A DNA stretch of 64,000 nt from Castanea sativa (taxonomy: Eukaryota; Streptophyta; Magnoliopsida; Fagales; Fagaceae): the NCBI RefSeq assembly GCF_040712315.1, contig NC_134013.1:5181001-5245000 (forward strand), in the 5' to 3' direction. Positions within the stretch are counted from its first letter, which is position 1. Every line of letters starts with the position of its first letter. This document shows, piece by piece, positions 24,270-35,510 of the stretch. The notes beneath the pieces are model-generated. The model was given only the letters and a program-made list of their open reading frames with translations. It ran no database searches and was not told the DNA's origin. A program made the position numbers and the translations under genes.

Positions 24270-24281
24270 GCTCTGATTCCA
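24270..24281 (-). other. primer binding site of element B
   Basis: On the minus strand TGGAATCAGAGC is one base off the initiator-Met complement TGGTATCAGAGC, placed two bases from the LTR end. Confidence 0.85.
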
Positions 24282-24283
24282 CT

Positions 24284-25291
24284 TGTTGGGAAATTTAGAC
24301 CCCGGTTGATAGAATTAACAAGTTTTAAATTCAAGTTGTTAATTAGATTTAATATGCATAAAACATGTTAAAAAAAACAAATATCAATATCATGTCAAAA
24401 CTAAGTGCAGCGAAAAAATAAATAAGACAAGATATGATGACCTAGGAAAACCAATGAAACAAACCAGTTTTATAGTAAAAAACCTGGGGGGAAACCTTCC
24501 CGAAAAGCAATCCATTATAGTAAAGAGAAGTTTCAGATCTAGTACAAAACCTTTGTCCCTAGACTCTACAATCCCCGTAGATGAACTCACAGCAAAAACC
24601 TTCTACCACTTCAGAACCTCTGAACTCTTCAATATATGAACGCCACCCTTTGATGCACGAATCCCAGTACGTGACTAACCAATTACGCGGATCCCAGTAC
24701 GCGACTTCAGTCACCAACTAGAGAAGAAGATGTTGGTTGCAAAGTTCTTCACTTCATCAACAATGAAAATCAAGAAGCATTTGGTTACAAAACCCTAAGG
24801 CGCAAAGACGCAGTAGCTTCTTTCAGAGAGAATAAGGCTTCGGTCACCTTTTTCATATGTTTTCCTTTTTTTATTCTCTTATGTGACGGCCTCTAAAATA
24901 AGCCTTATATATGCCTAGGGTTGTGAGAAAAGAAACCCTACACAAATACAAAAGCCTAGCCCAAAAATCAGATCTGAAAATTCTAATTTCCGTAACCTCG
25001 ATAGATACCTCGATAGATAGCAGGTGTCGAGCCTCATTAAACCTCGATAGATAGCTATCTGTCGAGCAGCTATCTAGCAGCTATCCGCAGGTGTCCAACA
25101 GGTGTCTAAGAGGTGTCCAGCTTTAGTAAACACCTTTTCTTCACTTTCTTCTTGGTCCAATCTTCATGCCTTTAATACTAAACTTGAACAACATGTTCTT
25201 TGAGTATTAAACACATCCTAGATCTACCCAAATACAAGTAAAGTGTGTTTTGTCAAAGGATTAGCCAACTACATAAAATATGTCCTTAACA
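24284..25291 (-). repeat. 5' LTR of element B
   Basis: This 1008-base LTR begins TGTTAAGGACATATTTTATG on the minus strand at 25291 and ends at 24284. It resembles 19363-20357 closely, with an extra TCGA-rich unit near 25005. Confidence 0.88.
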
Positions 25292-26110
25292 CACCTTAGT
25301 AGGTTCATTCCTCCTAAAATTTCCAGGTTCAGCATTGTTTTTACCTCTTGCCCTTTTGTTGTTGTTCCTAAGAAAGTTTCTAAAGTTCTTGGCAAGATAG
25401 GAAATTTCTGTAGCAAATAGCTTATCATCAAATCCACTCACATCAACATCATCAACAGACTTAAGAGCCATTGATTTCGATTTGCTAGTCTTAGGTAGGT
25501 CTAACTGATAGGACTGAAGAGATCCTATAAGTTCATCAATAGGGATGGAGTCCACATCCTTGCTTTTAGTGATGGTAGTTACTTTGGGTCTAAAATCTTC
25601 AGTTAAAGATCTAAGTATCTTCCTAACAATTTTAGGTTGCTCTTAGATTTCACCCAAATTATAAGCAAAATTAACAATATCATTAAGCTTAGCATAGAAT
25701 TCATCAAAAGTTTCATCATCAAACATCCTGATGCTTTCAAATCTAGTTGTTAACTACTATAGCTTACTGATCTTAACTGCCTTTGTGCCTTTATGCACAG
25801 TTTGGAGAATATTCCATGCAGTGTGAGCAACCTCAACATTAGAAATTCTCTTGAATTCCTCCATAGAAACAGCATTAAAGATAGCATTCATAGCTTTGCT
25901 ATTAAAAGAAACTGCTTCTTTCTGAGAAGTTTGCCACTCACTCACCAGAGTAGTGGGCTTCTCCCATACGTATTCAATGGAGTTCCAGACTCTCTCATCA
26001 ATAGATTTCAAGAACGCTTTTATCCTTACTTTCCAATAAGCATAATTATTCCCATCAAAGTGAGGTGGGATCACAAGAGAGTGACCGTGTTCCATGACAG
26101 TAGGGGTCAA
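25286..26110 (-). pseudogene. element E gag, N-terminal part
   Basis: Minus-strand frame starting at 26110, or more likely at the ATG at 26095 (MEHGHSLVIPPHFDGNNYAY), which matches the start of element B gag. UBN2-type features follow (YWKVRIKAFLKSIDERVWN, AWNILQTVHKGTKAV, LTTRF...SIRMF). Stops near 25757 and 25640 interrupt the frame, and 25555-25286 continues in the same frame to element B. The last few bases (25286-25291) belong to the element B LTR. Confidence 0.82.
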
Positions 26111-26155
26111 GGATCAACTCCTAGATCAAATGATCTAAACACAAGAGCTAACCCA

Positions 26156-26166
26156 CTCTGATACCA
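26156..26166 (-). other. primer binding site of element E
   Basis: TGGTATCAGAG on the minus strand, two bases from the 5' LTR end, is the initiator-Met tRNA complement. Confidence 0.88.
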
Positions 26167-26168
26167 CT

Positions 26169-27004
26169 TGTACAGTTTTTAGACCCCTTAAACACAACTA
26201 GATTAACCTAGTTATCTAGCCAAGTGATTAACTTAGGTAAATTATTCAAATCTAGGTTAACACAAATATACCATATCATTGTAAAGTGCAGAAAATAAAG
26301 AACATAACGATATGATAACCCAGGAAAACCAAACTAGTAAAAACCTTGGGGAGGATTTAACCTAGCTATCCACAAGGTAAAACGAATCCACTTTGAAAGA
26401 ATTGAAGTTTACACAATAGCGACTTAGACCACTAACATCCTATTACTACCTCGAGTAGGAAACTTACAACCACGACCACGTGACAGCTCTGAGTCCACGA
26501 ATTACTTCTTTCTTGAATTCCCAGCAAGCACAATCACTCCCGCTTGTATATCTTTAAGCTCTTGAATCTGCAACTGAATTGATCACCAAGCTCTTGACAT
26601 CAATCTAGATCTTGATAACCCTAAGTGTATGTGAAAGCAAACAGCTCTAGATCTCACAAGAGATTCACACACACAGCATAAAGAACAACCTCAAAACGTG
26701 GCTAGGGTTTTCCCTTTTATACTTAAGACAAAACATAAAACCCTACACGTCAAACGGGCTTGGGCTAAGTTGGAAAATTCTGCAGAAAAACAATCTGCAC
26801 AAGCTTCAATCGATCGAGTCTAATTTTCAATCGATCGAGCCAGGCAGATTTACACAGTAAATCCTGCAGTGCACTCGATTCCAACTATACACTTAAACAT
26901 GCTTTGAGCAAGTCTAAAATAAGACTAAACGTTTTGATTATGGTTTGCCAACATTACAAATTGAAGTTCTAATACATTTAAACATAAAGTCTTATAACCC
27001 AACA
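26169..27004 (-). repeat. 5' LTR of element E
   Basis: This 836-base LTR starts TGTTGGGTTATAAG on the minus strand at 27004 and ends TCTAAAAACTGTACA at 26169. TCGA-rich words lie at 26808-26842. It is the intact counterpart of the truncated 9395-10005. Confidence 0.88.
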
Positions 27005-28900
27005 GTCTTCCATTATTTAAATGCACGACTCTCACATAAAAAATTCATATAATACTTGACAATAAGTGTTTATAAATCTCTCTTAAATTCAAAATGAAGA
27101 ATTATTTTTAAAAATATTTCGGCTAACTAGTTAATAAGTTCAGTAAAATAATTAATTAAAATGTTTAGTATTATTTATGCATAGACTACTAATTGAATCC
27201 TATTCAACTACAATTCTGGGAACTAGTTCTTTTCTTGGAGAAAATTTTCACTCCTACGAGGAAGAGTCCTCCATCCTCTCTCAGGAGAGGAGGAAGCATT
27301 CCACCCATAGGAATGAAAAATTTTCTCATTTTTTCTGTTGTTTGTTTAGTTTAGATTTTAAAACTTGATTTATTAAATTGATAGAAAATAATTTGATAAG
27401 ATTGTTATTCCTTCTATATATGATAAAGACAAAAGTGAAGCATCTAAAAGTCCAAAACACTTACTTGCCAACATGGAAAGCATGAAAGTGGAAAATATTA
27501 ATTGTTGGAAGGAGAACATATCCCAATTTTTATCTACTTTTCCAACGAGAACAGCACATCACCACATTTATATATAAAATAATAATAATAATAATCTTAT
27601 GTCCCTTTTATTTTTATATTTCACCAATTATAATCTGCTTGTCTCTCTCTTTAAGGTAACCCAAGTTTAATATAAGAAATATTATACACGTGGCATATAT
27701 TTCAATCAGTGGAGCATGAAATAACACATGCAAAATGAAATAGAAAATTTTATACCAGATGCCAAGTATCGGATAATGGTTTTTTTACCATGAATGATGT
27801 TCCTAATCTGGAATAGGTCGATAGTATTCACCTTTTGCTTTTAACTTAGGATTCTATTCTAGGGAAAAAGTAGGAGGCAACAATGATCAATGAACTTGAC
27901 TGCTATCCAATGAGTATTTTAGTCTATACGAGTACAATTATATTGAAAGATAAAGTTAAAGCCAAAACTTTTTTATCAAGAGTTCATGATTCAGTGGTAT
28001 TGTGGACTTGTAAGTAAAAAACTAATAAATTTTTTACTATAAGTGAAATTCTCAAACAATTTTTTCCTTAATATATGAGATTTCTTTGCCCAAAACAATA
28101 CAATAATGATAATGATTAATACTGTAATTATTCATGACAAGCATCAGGCAATAGTTTTTACTTTGGGTTGATGATTCTATTATGTGGTAGTGGGTATAAA
28201 TAGTTTTCGCTTTTCACATTTGACTAAGGTGATGAGTCTGATGACATAATACTTGTGACGACATTGATGCTTTTGAAGTGACATTTGAGTCCATTAGTTA
28301 TAGAACTCCAACTGTCCACTTGGCTTCCAAATTTGTATCCCAGAATTCCTTAGACCTGACCATGAATGTTATTTGATGAGCATCTTAATCCAAAAACAGT
28401 TACCACAAAAGGTTTCGTCTTTCTTATCTAGTTGCTTTTCTACAATATATGCTAAATGTTTAAATCACTTTGCAAATGCTACAATTTGATACCATGAGAT
28501 ATTTTGGACAATTTTATTCTTGTGTTTGATTGTGATGACATGCTTTCTTTTCATTTGAATGAATTTGCGTAGAAAGGAACAACATTATCAACACTTAAAA
28601 ATAGTATCAAAATTTCTACCACACCAAGAAAACTTGGAATAGATCTCTTGTATAGAGAAATATATATTAGAGCACTTGCATTTGTTAGTGCAAAATATTT
28701 AAAAAAAAAAAAAAAATAGTTGTCAATTTTACACATTTTTGCTTACAAACTACCCATATCAATCTATCTATAATACTATACATATACATTATTGCTATAA
28801 TAACTGTGTAAATATACACGGTTACTGTGACTTTCTCTTTTATTATTTTAATATTCTCTCTCTCTCTCATGTGTCCTAAAAAGGAAGAGAGATTGTGTTG
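27005..28900. other. spacer before EF-hand copy 2
   Basis: No gene is seen. An (AAT)n run lies at about 27580. From about 28300 the DNA matches two other places: 28310-28385 resembles 29740-29800 (CTTGGCTTCCAAATTT, CATGAATGT), and 28420-28610 resembles 46180-46360 (TCTAGTTGCTT, GAATGAATTTG, AACAACATTATCA). These are the boundary and upstream parts of the EF-hand duplication unit. Confidence 0.6.
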
Positions 28901-29033
28901 TAGGTGAAACAATAAAAAAATGATTATTTAAAGAAAATAGAATATATAATAAATAATATGATGTAAGTGTTTGTGTAAAATATAAAAAAATATGTTCTTA
29001 AATAAAAATAGACTGAAAATTTTACATAGACTA

Positions 29034-29051
29034 ATATATATATATATATAC
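29034..29051 (+). promoter_or_regulatory. TATA-like run upstream of EF-hand copy 2
   Basis: An alternating TATATA run is followed by CACCCCCGGCTTC, about 100 bases before the ATG at 29148. The same arrangement (TATATATA then CCCCCATGCC) precedes the copy at 46649. Confidence 0.5.
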
Positions 29052-29147
29052 ACCCCCGGCTTCAAAACCCCAAACTCAAACCACAAAAGAATTAAGGTTC
29101 TCAAAAAACTTGCCAAAGGCCCTCCATCCTCCAAGTCTCCATATAAC

Positions 29148-29412
29148 ATGGGTCGTTTTGTTACTAAGAGTCTGCCCTACCGGAGGATCAGCTAAGGAAC
29201 ATTTTCAAAAATACGCCGCCAATAATGACAACAAGCTCAGCAAGGAAGAGCTAAAGAAAGCCTATGAATACCTGGGCTCAATTATCCTTGGCTTTCGTGC
29301 TGACCGTGGCCTCCACCATGCCGATGCCAATAAAGATGGATACGTTAATGAAGGGGAGACGGATGAACTCGTCAAATACGCTGTGAGAGTTGGATTTACC
29401 ATTAATGCATAG
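29148..29412 (+). pseudogene. EF-hand protein, copy 2, frameshifted
   Basis: The ATG at 29148 opens with MGRFVTKSLP as in the sister copies but runs into a stop at 29193-29195. Compared with the copy at 46649, one base is missing in the CTGCCCTACCGG stretch near 29178. Past it, the other frame gives the full two-EF-hand body to a stop at 29410-29412: loop 1 AANNDNKLSKEE (position 1 lost), loop 2 DANKDGYVNEGE (canonical), then DELVKYAVRVGFTINA. Because the lesion is a single early deletion, the body may have decayed little. Confidence 0.75.
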
Positions 29413-29808
29413 AAATCCTTAATTTACGTAGTATTTAACAATAAATTGTCAGATATCATATATGTACTAATAATATGTGTGCTTTGTACTTGCAAGCTTC
29501 AACTTCTTCTATGATGTAGAAGCGAGAAAAAGCTAGACCTTCTGCAATGTTTCCTATACAAATTGATATGAGGACGCAATGGGGTTGTGTTGGTTTCCTG
29601 TATTACCTTTCTTTTCCTTCTGATCATGTCTGTTTTTCCTTGGCAGCTATGTAATTTAATATCCAAGTGACAATAGTATAGAATATTGTCTGCTCACTAT
29701 GTTTACGTAGTGGAAGCAAAATTTATATGGTCTACTTGACCTGCTTGGCTTCCAAATTTCATCCCCATAATTTCTTGGACCCCATCATGAATGTAGTCTG
29801 ATAAGCAG
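29413..29808. other. 3' flank of EF-hand copy 2
   Basis: This matches the 3' flank of copy 1 (591-860) and of the copy at 46649, and ends where the LTR of element C begins. Confidence 0.6.
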
Positions 29809-30787
29809 TGTTGGGTCAAAATGAATTGACCCCTTGCAAAATTATTAATTACCCAAGTTAATAAATTAGTCAAATTACATGCAATGGCTTGGTAGCACAA
29901 ATAAATCACCAAATAACTAAATGCAGCGGAAAATAAATTTGACATAGGTGATTTGTTTACAAATGGAAAAAACCATCGAGGCAAAACCCCACCGGGTGAA
30001 TTTAAAGTCACCACTCCCGAGAATCCACTATTATCAATCACAAGTAGTTACAAGTATAAGAAATCTTACCAAACCCATTGGCCTATCCTGAAATACCAAC
30101 CTACGGTTGAACCCTTAACCCAATACCCAATTGGACTTGTATTGTAGCGGCAATCTCTCCATTCAATGCACGAATTTTAGTACGTGACTAACCAATGATG
30201 TACAAATCCCAATACGTGACTAACTCCACCAACTTGAAGAAGATTATTGGCTGCAAAGTTCTTTAGTTCATCAACAATGAAGATCAGGAAGCTCCTTAGT
30301 CACAAAACCCTTGGTGTAAAGACGCAGTAGCTTCTACAAAGAGAATGATGAACTAGAGCAACTTCTACCTACGGTCACACAATGTATGTATTTTTTTTTT
30401 CTTTTTGCATCACTTTGTGACGGCCCTTAAAATAATCCTTATATATGTTTAGAGTTGTGAGAAAAGAAACCCTACTTAAATACATAGGAATATGCATGTA
30501 ATCAGATTTGGAAAATCTAATTTCATAATTCTCGATAGATACAACTTATGTCGAGCTTTTGTCGAGCTTCAACATTAAATATCGATAGAAGTCTTTTTGT
30601 CGAGATTGTTGTCGAACTGTAAAGAACAACACTTCCTTCCCTTGTTCCTTGGTCAAACCTGCATGGCTTCAATACTTAACTTGAACACTTGTTTCTTGAA
30701 GTACTAAACCTATCCTAGATCTACCCAATTACAAGTAAAGTGCATTTTGTCAAAGGATTAGCCAATTACATAAATATGTCCCTAACA
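29809..30787 (-). repeat. 3' LTR of element C
   Basis: This 979-base LTR ends at CCTAACA on its right, followed by the polypurine tract on the minus strand. It has TCGA-rich words at 30530-30612 and CGTGACTAACCAATG-type motifs at 30170-30225. Confidence 0.82.
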
Positions 30788-31499
30788 ACCTCCCCCTTTG
30801 GCAATTCGTGACAAAACCACAACAAACAAATGAATCATAAGAGGAGTCTTAAATCACTAAACTTATAACCACTTGTTGAATTACAAAAATAAATCTAACC
30901 CTAACATAAAGTCTTGAAAAATTTTGCAAGAAGAGAATTCATGGCATGGTAGACTTTCACAACCTGTCTTTCTGAAACACTTAAATAAAAACTCATCAAG
31001 GCATCATGTGCAAAATAGAATTAAAGATTGTATACATAAAGAAACATGTGTATAAAGAAAGAAAGGAAACAACACATGTAGAGGTAGATGAAGGAAAAAA
31101 CATAAATCGTCATATATATGAAAATAAAGTAAAATGTATGTCAATAAATGGTCACAAGACCAGTGTACAAGAGGCTGTAAATAAAAAGAAAGAAAAGAAA
31201 ATACATGCAAACCTCACTACGTCCCTCAAAATCTACATACACTCCCCCTATAAAAAATGTCCTATACTAACTCTCCCCCTAAGTACAAGACTACTCTCAA
31301 AACCAAAACTACTTCCCCTTTTTGTCATGAATGACAAAGGGAAAATCACTGAGAGGTTGTCACCTCATCATCACTGGAAGAGCTAGCATCATCCTCATCA
31401 GCACTAGCATCATCATCCTCATCAACCAAGGCCTCTAGAGAAGGAGAGGGAGAAGGTATAAAGCCAGCCATGGGAGCCTGTTTGCGGGAAATGCGGCCT
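30788..31499 (-). other. element C non-coding 3' internal region
   Basis: The polypurine tract and CTTTGGCAATTCGTGACAAA lie at 30788-30815. CCCCCT tracts lie at about 31243 and 31276. A palindrome TTTGTCATGAATGACAAAGG lies at 31321. No gene is seen. Confidence 0.7.
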
Positions 31500-32502
31500 A
31501 CTCGGGTGTCATCTGACACATCTCATTAATAAGATAGTCGAGATGAGCATCCATCCTCTGAAGCTATGCCATGATAGTATCAAGAGTCACACCAAATACC
31601 GAGGAAGAAGGAGTAGAGGTGGAAGGAGCCGAAGAAGAAGGCGGAACAGTAGGAGCTGCAGTATCATTCGTCTCCACTCATGGCCGCTTCAGTTGAAGCT
31701 GGACCTCGCTCCATCGAACAAAACCCACGCTGATGGCACCCATGATGGTGAAAAGAGGAGAGAGGGGAATAGGAGTGGAGAAGTGCCGAAAGATCCGCGT
31801 GATAGTCGAAGGAAAGATGAGCTTATCACGGGTAGCAGTATCTTGATACACATCTATAATAGATGTGATGAAGTGAGAGGGAAAGTCAATAGAAAGATCC
31901 TTAATCAAGGAAAGAAGAAAACGAGCACGAGGCTCAGTGATGGAGTTATAGTGAGAACGTGGAGTGAGAGTGAAGGTCATCACCATGTTCAAAAATCTCA
32001 AACCTTTCACAAAGCCTGAGTAAGGGGTGTTTAGAAAACCACCCCAAAGAGAAGGTTTCTCACAAAAGTGAGAGATAAGCTCCTCTCTAGACACCGTCCT
32101 GAGATGCTCACAACTAGGGTAGTCAAGATGCGCTACCCTGGGAACATGTAGTACCCCGGATATAAGATCCGGAGTAACTACGATATGTGTTCCTCTGAAT
32201 ATCGTAGCAAACTAAGGCACAGAGGTATCAAAGGTGTGCATGTTGGAGTAAAACTCTTGAATGAACACGATTGGACACCTCTCAGGCTTCCCATAGAGGG
32301 ACTCCCATCCCCAAGTCCCAATGACTTCGGGTAGAGCAGTGTCGGAGAAATCCGATAGGATGACTTTGCATTCCGGATGAACACCACGGTCTTGAAAGTT
32401 CTTAGAAAAGTCCATCTTGGCTTTCTCATCATGGAACCAGATATGAGATGGAATATGAGGATCAGAATAGGATGACTTGGAACCACGAAGAAAGCAAAAC
32501 AC
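31500..32502 (-). pseudogene. ORF resembling the putative plant transposon protein domain (element C)
   Basis: This is one minus-strand frame from 32502 with in-frame stops at about 32209, 31675 and 31560. It contains DRGVHPECKVILSDFSDTAL, GWESLYGKPERCPIVFIQEF and YSNMHTFDTSVP, then after the first stop FATIFRGTHIVVTPDLISG, LISHFCEKPSLWGG and GLRFLNMVMTFTLTPRSHYN. A Ser/Pro-rich tail ends near 31500. It matches in layout the element E copy at 10517-11580. Two stops fit CAG or CGA changed by C-to-T. Function is unknown. It lies where an extra 3' gene would be in a retroelement. Confidence 0.68.
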
Positions 32503-32544
32503 ATAAGTAATGCAAACACAACAAAAAGAGGGAGGGAGAGAAAA

Positions 32545-34465
32545 GTGACTGAATCACTTAGAGCCTTTCTCCTTCCACATCTTGGAAGAGCTTTTCCTTT
32601 TGGCAAACCCTTGAATCGGCGGAGAGGGGGAAGAATTGCAAACATTCAAGTTCGTAAGGAACATGAGGGCTTTAAGGAGCTCTCCAAGAGGAGCAAGATA
32701 GGATGGAAACTGACTCAGTTTTCCTACTGGGACCATGTTGTTCCTCTATTGAGTGGCTTGCCACTTGTAGCAATTTGGTCAAGTGTGTACAGCTACTCCA
32801 TAGTGATGATAGAGATGCTGCTTATTTTCTTTGGACTTTTGAGCATTACTCTTCTTAGCCCTAGGGTTTTTGGTTTCTTTCTTAGCAAGCTTAAAGGGTG
32901 CTCCTAAGATAGATTTATCCTTGTCTATGTTCTTACTATAGCTATCTCAATTTATCATCATTATTCTCAGAATCAATATTGTTAGCAGGAGGAACAAAAA
33001 CAGTAGTACTAGAAGAAGCAATTTTAGGAGAAGAGAAATCATACCCTAAACTAGTTTGATTGAAGGTAGATTTCTGCATTCTAAGCATCTCATCAAGCTT
33101 TGCACTTGAGGTCCTCTCCAACTGAGCTCTAACTTGAAACAGTTCCGCTTCAAGCTTTTTGACCTTCTCAGTAAAGAAATTATTTTCAAATCTCAACGCT
33201 CCAATGGTCTGATTTGCTTCATTAAACTTTGTGGAGAGTTATTCTCGTTCAAGCTCCACATCATTGTGCTTCTTGGTGGCCAACCTATACAACTTCTCAT
33301 GCTTTTTAGAGACCTTATATAACTTTGCATAGGTGGTGTGGATGTCATCTTGTTCATCCATCTTCTCAAATTTTGACTCCACCAAGTCTTCTTCTTCATC
33401 CACATCTTCTACAATCCCCTTAGTAGGATTGATAGTAGCGGTGAAAGCATTTAGGATTCCATCATCTTCATTTTTGGAATCATCCTCAGGTTCAATGTCA
33501 CTCGATGTCACTCAAGGTAGCAGCAAGTGCCTTGCTTTTCCCAATGGACTTGAGATATGTAGGGCATTCTTGTTTCATGTGACCGAATCCTTGACACTCG
33601 AAACACTTGGGTTCTGAGGAACAGTGTACTGACTGCCATCCCTAGCATCCTTCTTCCCTTTGTCTTGGCTCTTAGATTGAGAAGAACTTGATTGCCTACG
33701 GTCCTTGTCTAAGCCTTTTGCATTAGCATTTTTCATGAATTTTTTGAACTGCTGGGTGATGTAGGACTTCATTTTATAATCTTTATCGTCGAAAGACTCA
33801 TTTGTGTCACTGCTCTTGGCCTTCAATGCCATGCTCTTGCCCTTACCCGACTTGCCAATCCTAGTCAAACCTAACCCATAGGACGGTGAATTACCAACCA
33901 GCTCTATCAAAGGAATCTTGTTAACATCCTTTGATTCCTCTATCGCGGTGATCTTGGCATGAAATCTCTTGGGTAGAGATCTGAGCACCTTTCTCACAAT
34001 CTTGGGTTCGAGAATGGTTTCCCCAAGATTAAAAGCTGAGTTCACTATGTCCTTGAGTCTGGCATAGAACGCATCAAATGACTCATCCTCCTTCATCTTA
34101 ATTTCTTCGAAACTAGTAGTGAGCCTCTGAAGCTTCGAATCCTTGACAGCCTTGGATCCTTCATAGGTTGTTTGGAGAATGGTCCAAGCTTCCTTTGCAG
34201 TTTCAGTAGATGATATCTTCTTGAATTCTTCATTTGTGACCGCACTGAATAAAGCATTCAATGCTCTGTTGTTGAAATTAGCCACCTTGATCTTTGCATC
34301 ATCCCAGTCGGCTGGCGCTTCCTTTGGCATGGTCCAACCTATCTCCACAACTTGCCACACTTTCTCATCTAATCACTGCAAGAAAGCTCTCATGCGTACT
34401 TTCTAGTATGCATAGTTAGTTCCATCAAATAAAGGAGGTACAATGAGTGACTTTCCTCTATCCAT
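32545..34465 (-). pseudogene. element C gag, several stops and frameshifts
   Basis: It is read from the ATG at 34465. The UBN2-type part (34360-33575) contains GWTMPKEAPADWDD, AWTILQTTYEG, LRSLPKRFHAKITAIEESKD. A one-base deletion just before the first knuckle (near 33600) throws the frame; the knuckle (CFECQGFGHMKQEC) is in the shifted frame. A 10-base duplication near 33505 restores it. An acidic linker, coiled coil (VKKLEAELFQVRAQLERTSS) and a degenerate second knuckle follow down to 32545. In D the same gag is at 53589-54630. Confidence 0.8.
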
Positions 34466-34524
34466 GACAAACAGGGGTCAATGGATCGCACAACAAAGAT
34501 TAAAACGTAATCAAATTGTGCCCA

Positions 34525-34535
34525 CTCTGATACCA
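34525..34535 (-). other. primer binding site of element C
   Basis: TGGTATCAGAG on the minus strand, two bases from the LTR end at 34538; initiator-Met type. Confidence 0.85.
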
Positions 34536-34537
34536 CT

Positions 34538-35510
34538 TGATAGGCCAAAAATGTATTTACCCCTTGTGATGTATTAATTGATTCATTAGCCAAGTTTAAT
34601 TAATTAATCAAATTAACATGCAAAGTACGTGGCAACACAAACAAATCACCAACTAAATAAATATGCAGCAGAAAATAAATTGACACGGTGGTTTGTTTAT
34701 GAATGGGGAAAACATCCAAGGCAAAAACCCTATCGGGTGATTTTAAGCTCACTACTCTTGAGAATCCATTATTATCAAAACAAGAAGTTACATGTAAAGG
34801 AATCCCAGTACCTTATACCAACCTACAGTTGAACCTTACCCCAATACCCAATTGAACTTGTTCTGTAGTGACAATCTTTCCATGTATTGCACGGCTCCTA
34901 GTACGCCAATTGATCACCAACTTGAAAAGAATGTTGGCTGTAAATTTCTTTTGTTCATCACACAACAAAGATCATGAAGTTGCTTGGTCACAAAACCCTA
35001 CAATGTACAAACACAGCAACTTCTTCAAGATGAACTAAGGCAAACTAGGTTTCCAATCACACTTTCCTTCACACTTGTGGAATTGTGCTCTTGTGCAACT
35101 GTGCAACCTGTGACGGCCTTTAAAATAATCCTTATATATATTTAGGGTTGTGAGAAAAGAAAGCCCAAACATACATTCACCGATTGGATGAAATTCAGCT
35201 CTGAAAAACTGAACTTCATAAATCTCGACAGATACCCTATTTGTCGAGCAGCTGTCGAGCCTCGGGCTGAAACAGCTCTTTTAAACCTCGATAGATACTA
35301 GCTGTCAAGCTTTAATGAACAACACTTCTTCACTTGATTCTTAGACAAATTTGCATAGCTTTAACACTTGAACTTGAAACCTTGTGTCTTGAAGCATTAA
35401 ACACATCCTGGATCTACCCAAATACAAGTAAAGTGCGTTTTGTCAAAGGATTAGCCAATTACTTAAAATGTTGACATATGTTCCTAAAATGAATCACATA
35501 TGTCCTAACA
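34538..35510 (-). repeat. 5' LTR of element C
   Basis: This 973-base LTR starts at TGTTAGGACATATG on the minus strand. It is closer in sequence to the solo LTR at 54984-56002 and to element A LTRs (GGGGTAAATACATTTTTGGC at its end) than to its own partner at 29809. Confidence 0.8.

Larger units (their letters stand above)
19363..25291 (-). mobile_element. gag-only LTR element B nested in element E gag
   Basis: Read on the minus strand: 5' LTR 25291-24284, PBS 24281-24270, gag 24215-22422, about 2 kb of non-coding DNA, polypurine tract at 20370-20358, and 3' LTR 20357-19363. The LTRs are alike and run TGTTAAGGACA to TTTCCCAACA. The flanks (AAGGTG upstream, TGGAGA downstream on the minus strand) overlap by TG and form no clean 5-bp duplication. 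The interrupted gag frame of element E proves the insertion. No pol domain is present. Confidence 0.88.
9395..27004 (-). mobile_element. gag-only LTR element E, host of two nested elements
   Basis: Read on the minus strand: 5' LTR 27004-26169, initiator-Met PBS 26166-26156, gag (26110-25286, then 19362-18473), a non-coding stretch, a downstream ORF (11580-10517), a polypurine tract, and a truncated 3' LTR 10005-9395. Element B interrupts gag at 19363-25291 and element A interrupts the 3' part at 12884-17916. Without these, E is about 6.6 kb. No protease, integrase or reverse transcriptase motif is found in its own sequence, so it is probably non-autonomous. No target duplication can be checked because the 3' LTR lacks its last 220 or so bases. 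Confidence 0.8.
29809..35510 (-). mobile_element. gag-only LTR element C with unlike LTRs
   Basis: Read on the minus strand: 5' LTR 35510-34538, PBS 34535-34525, broken gag 34465-32545, an ORF of the putative plant transposon protein type 32502-31500, a non-coding stretch with GGGGGAG tracts, and 3' LTR 30787-29809. The two LTRs share overall layout but differ strongly, including at their outer ends (TGTTGGGTCAAAATG versus TGATAGGCCAAAAATG), and the flanks AGCAG and TTTAA are not a duplication. No pol domain is visible. Confidence 0.8.

Noticed and set aside
31543..32019. 158-codon plus-strand Arg/Ser-rich frame
   Set aside because: It is antisense to the element C 3' ORF, which has real family blocks; Arg richness comes from the complement of Ser/Pro codons.
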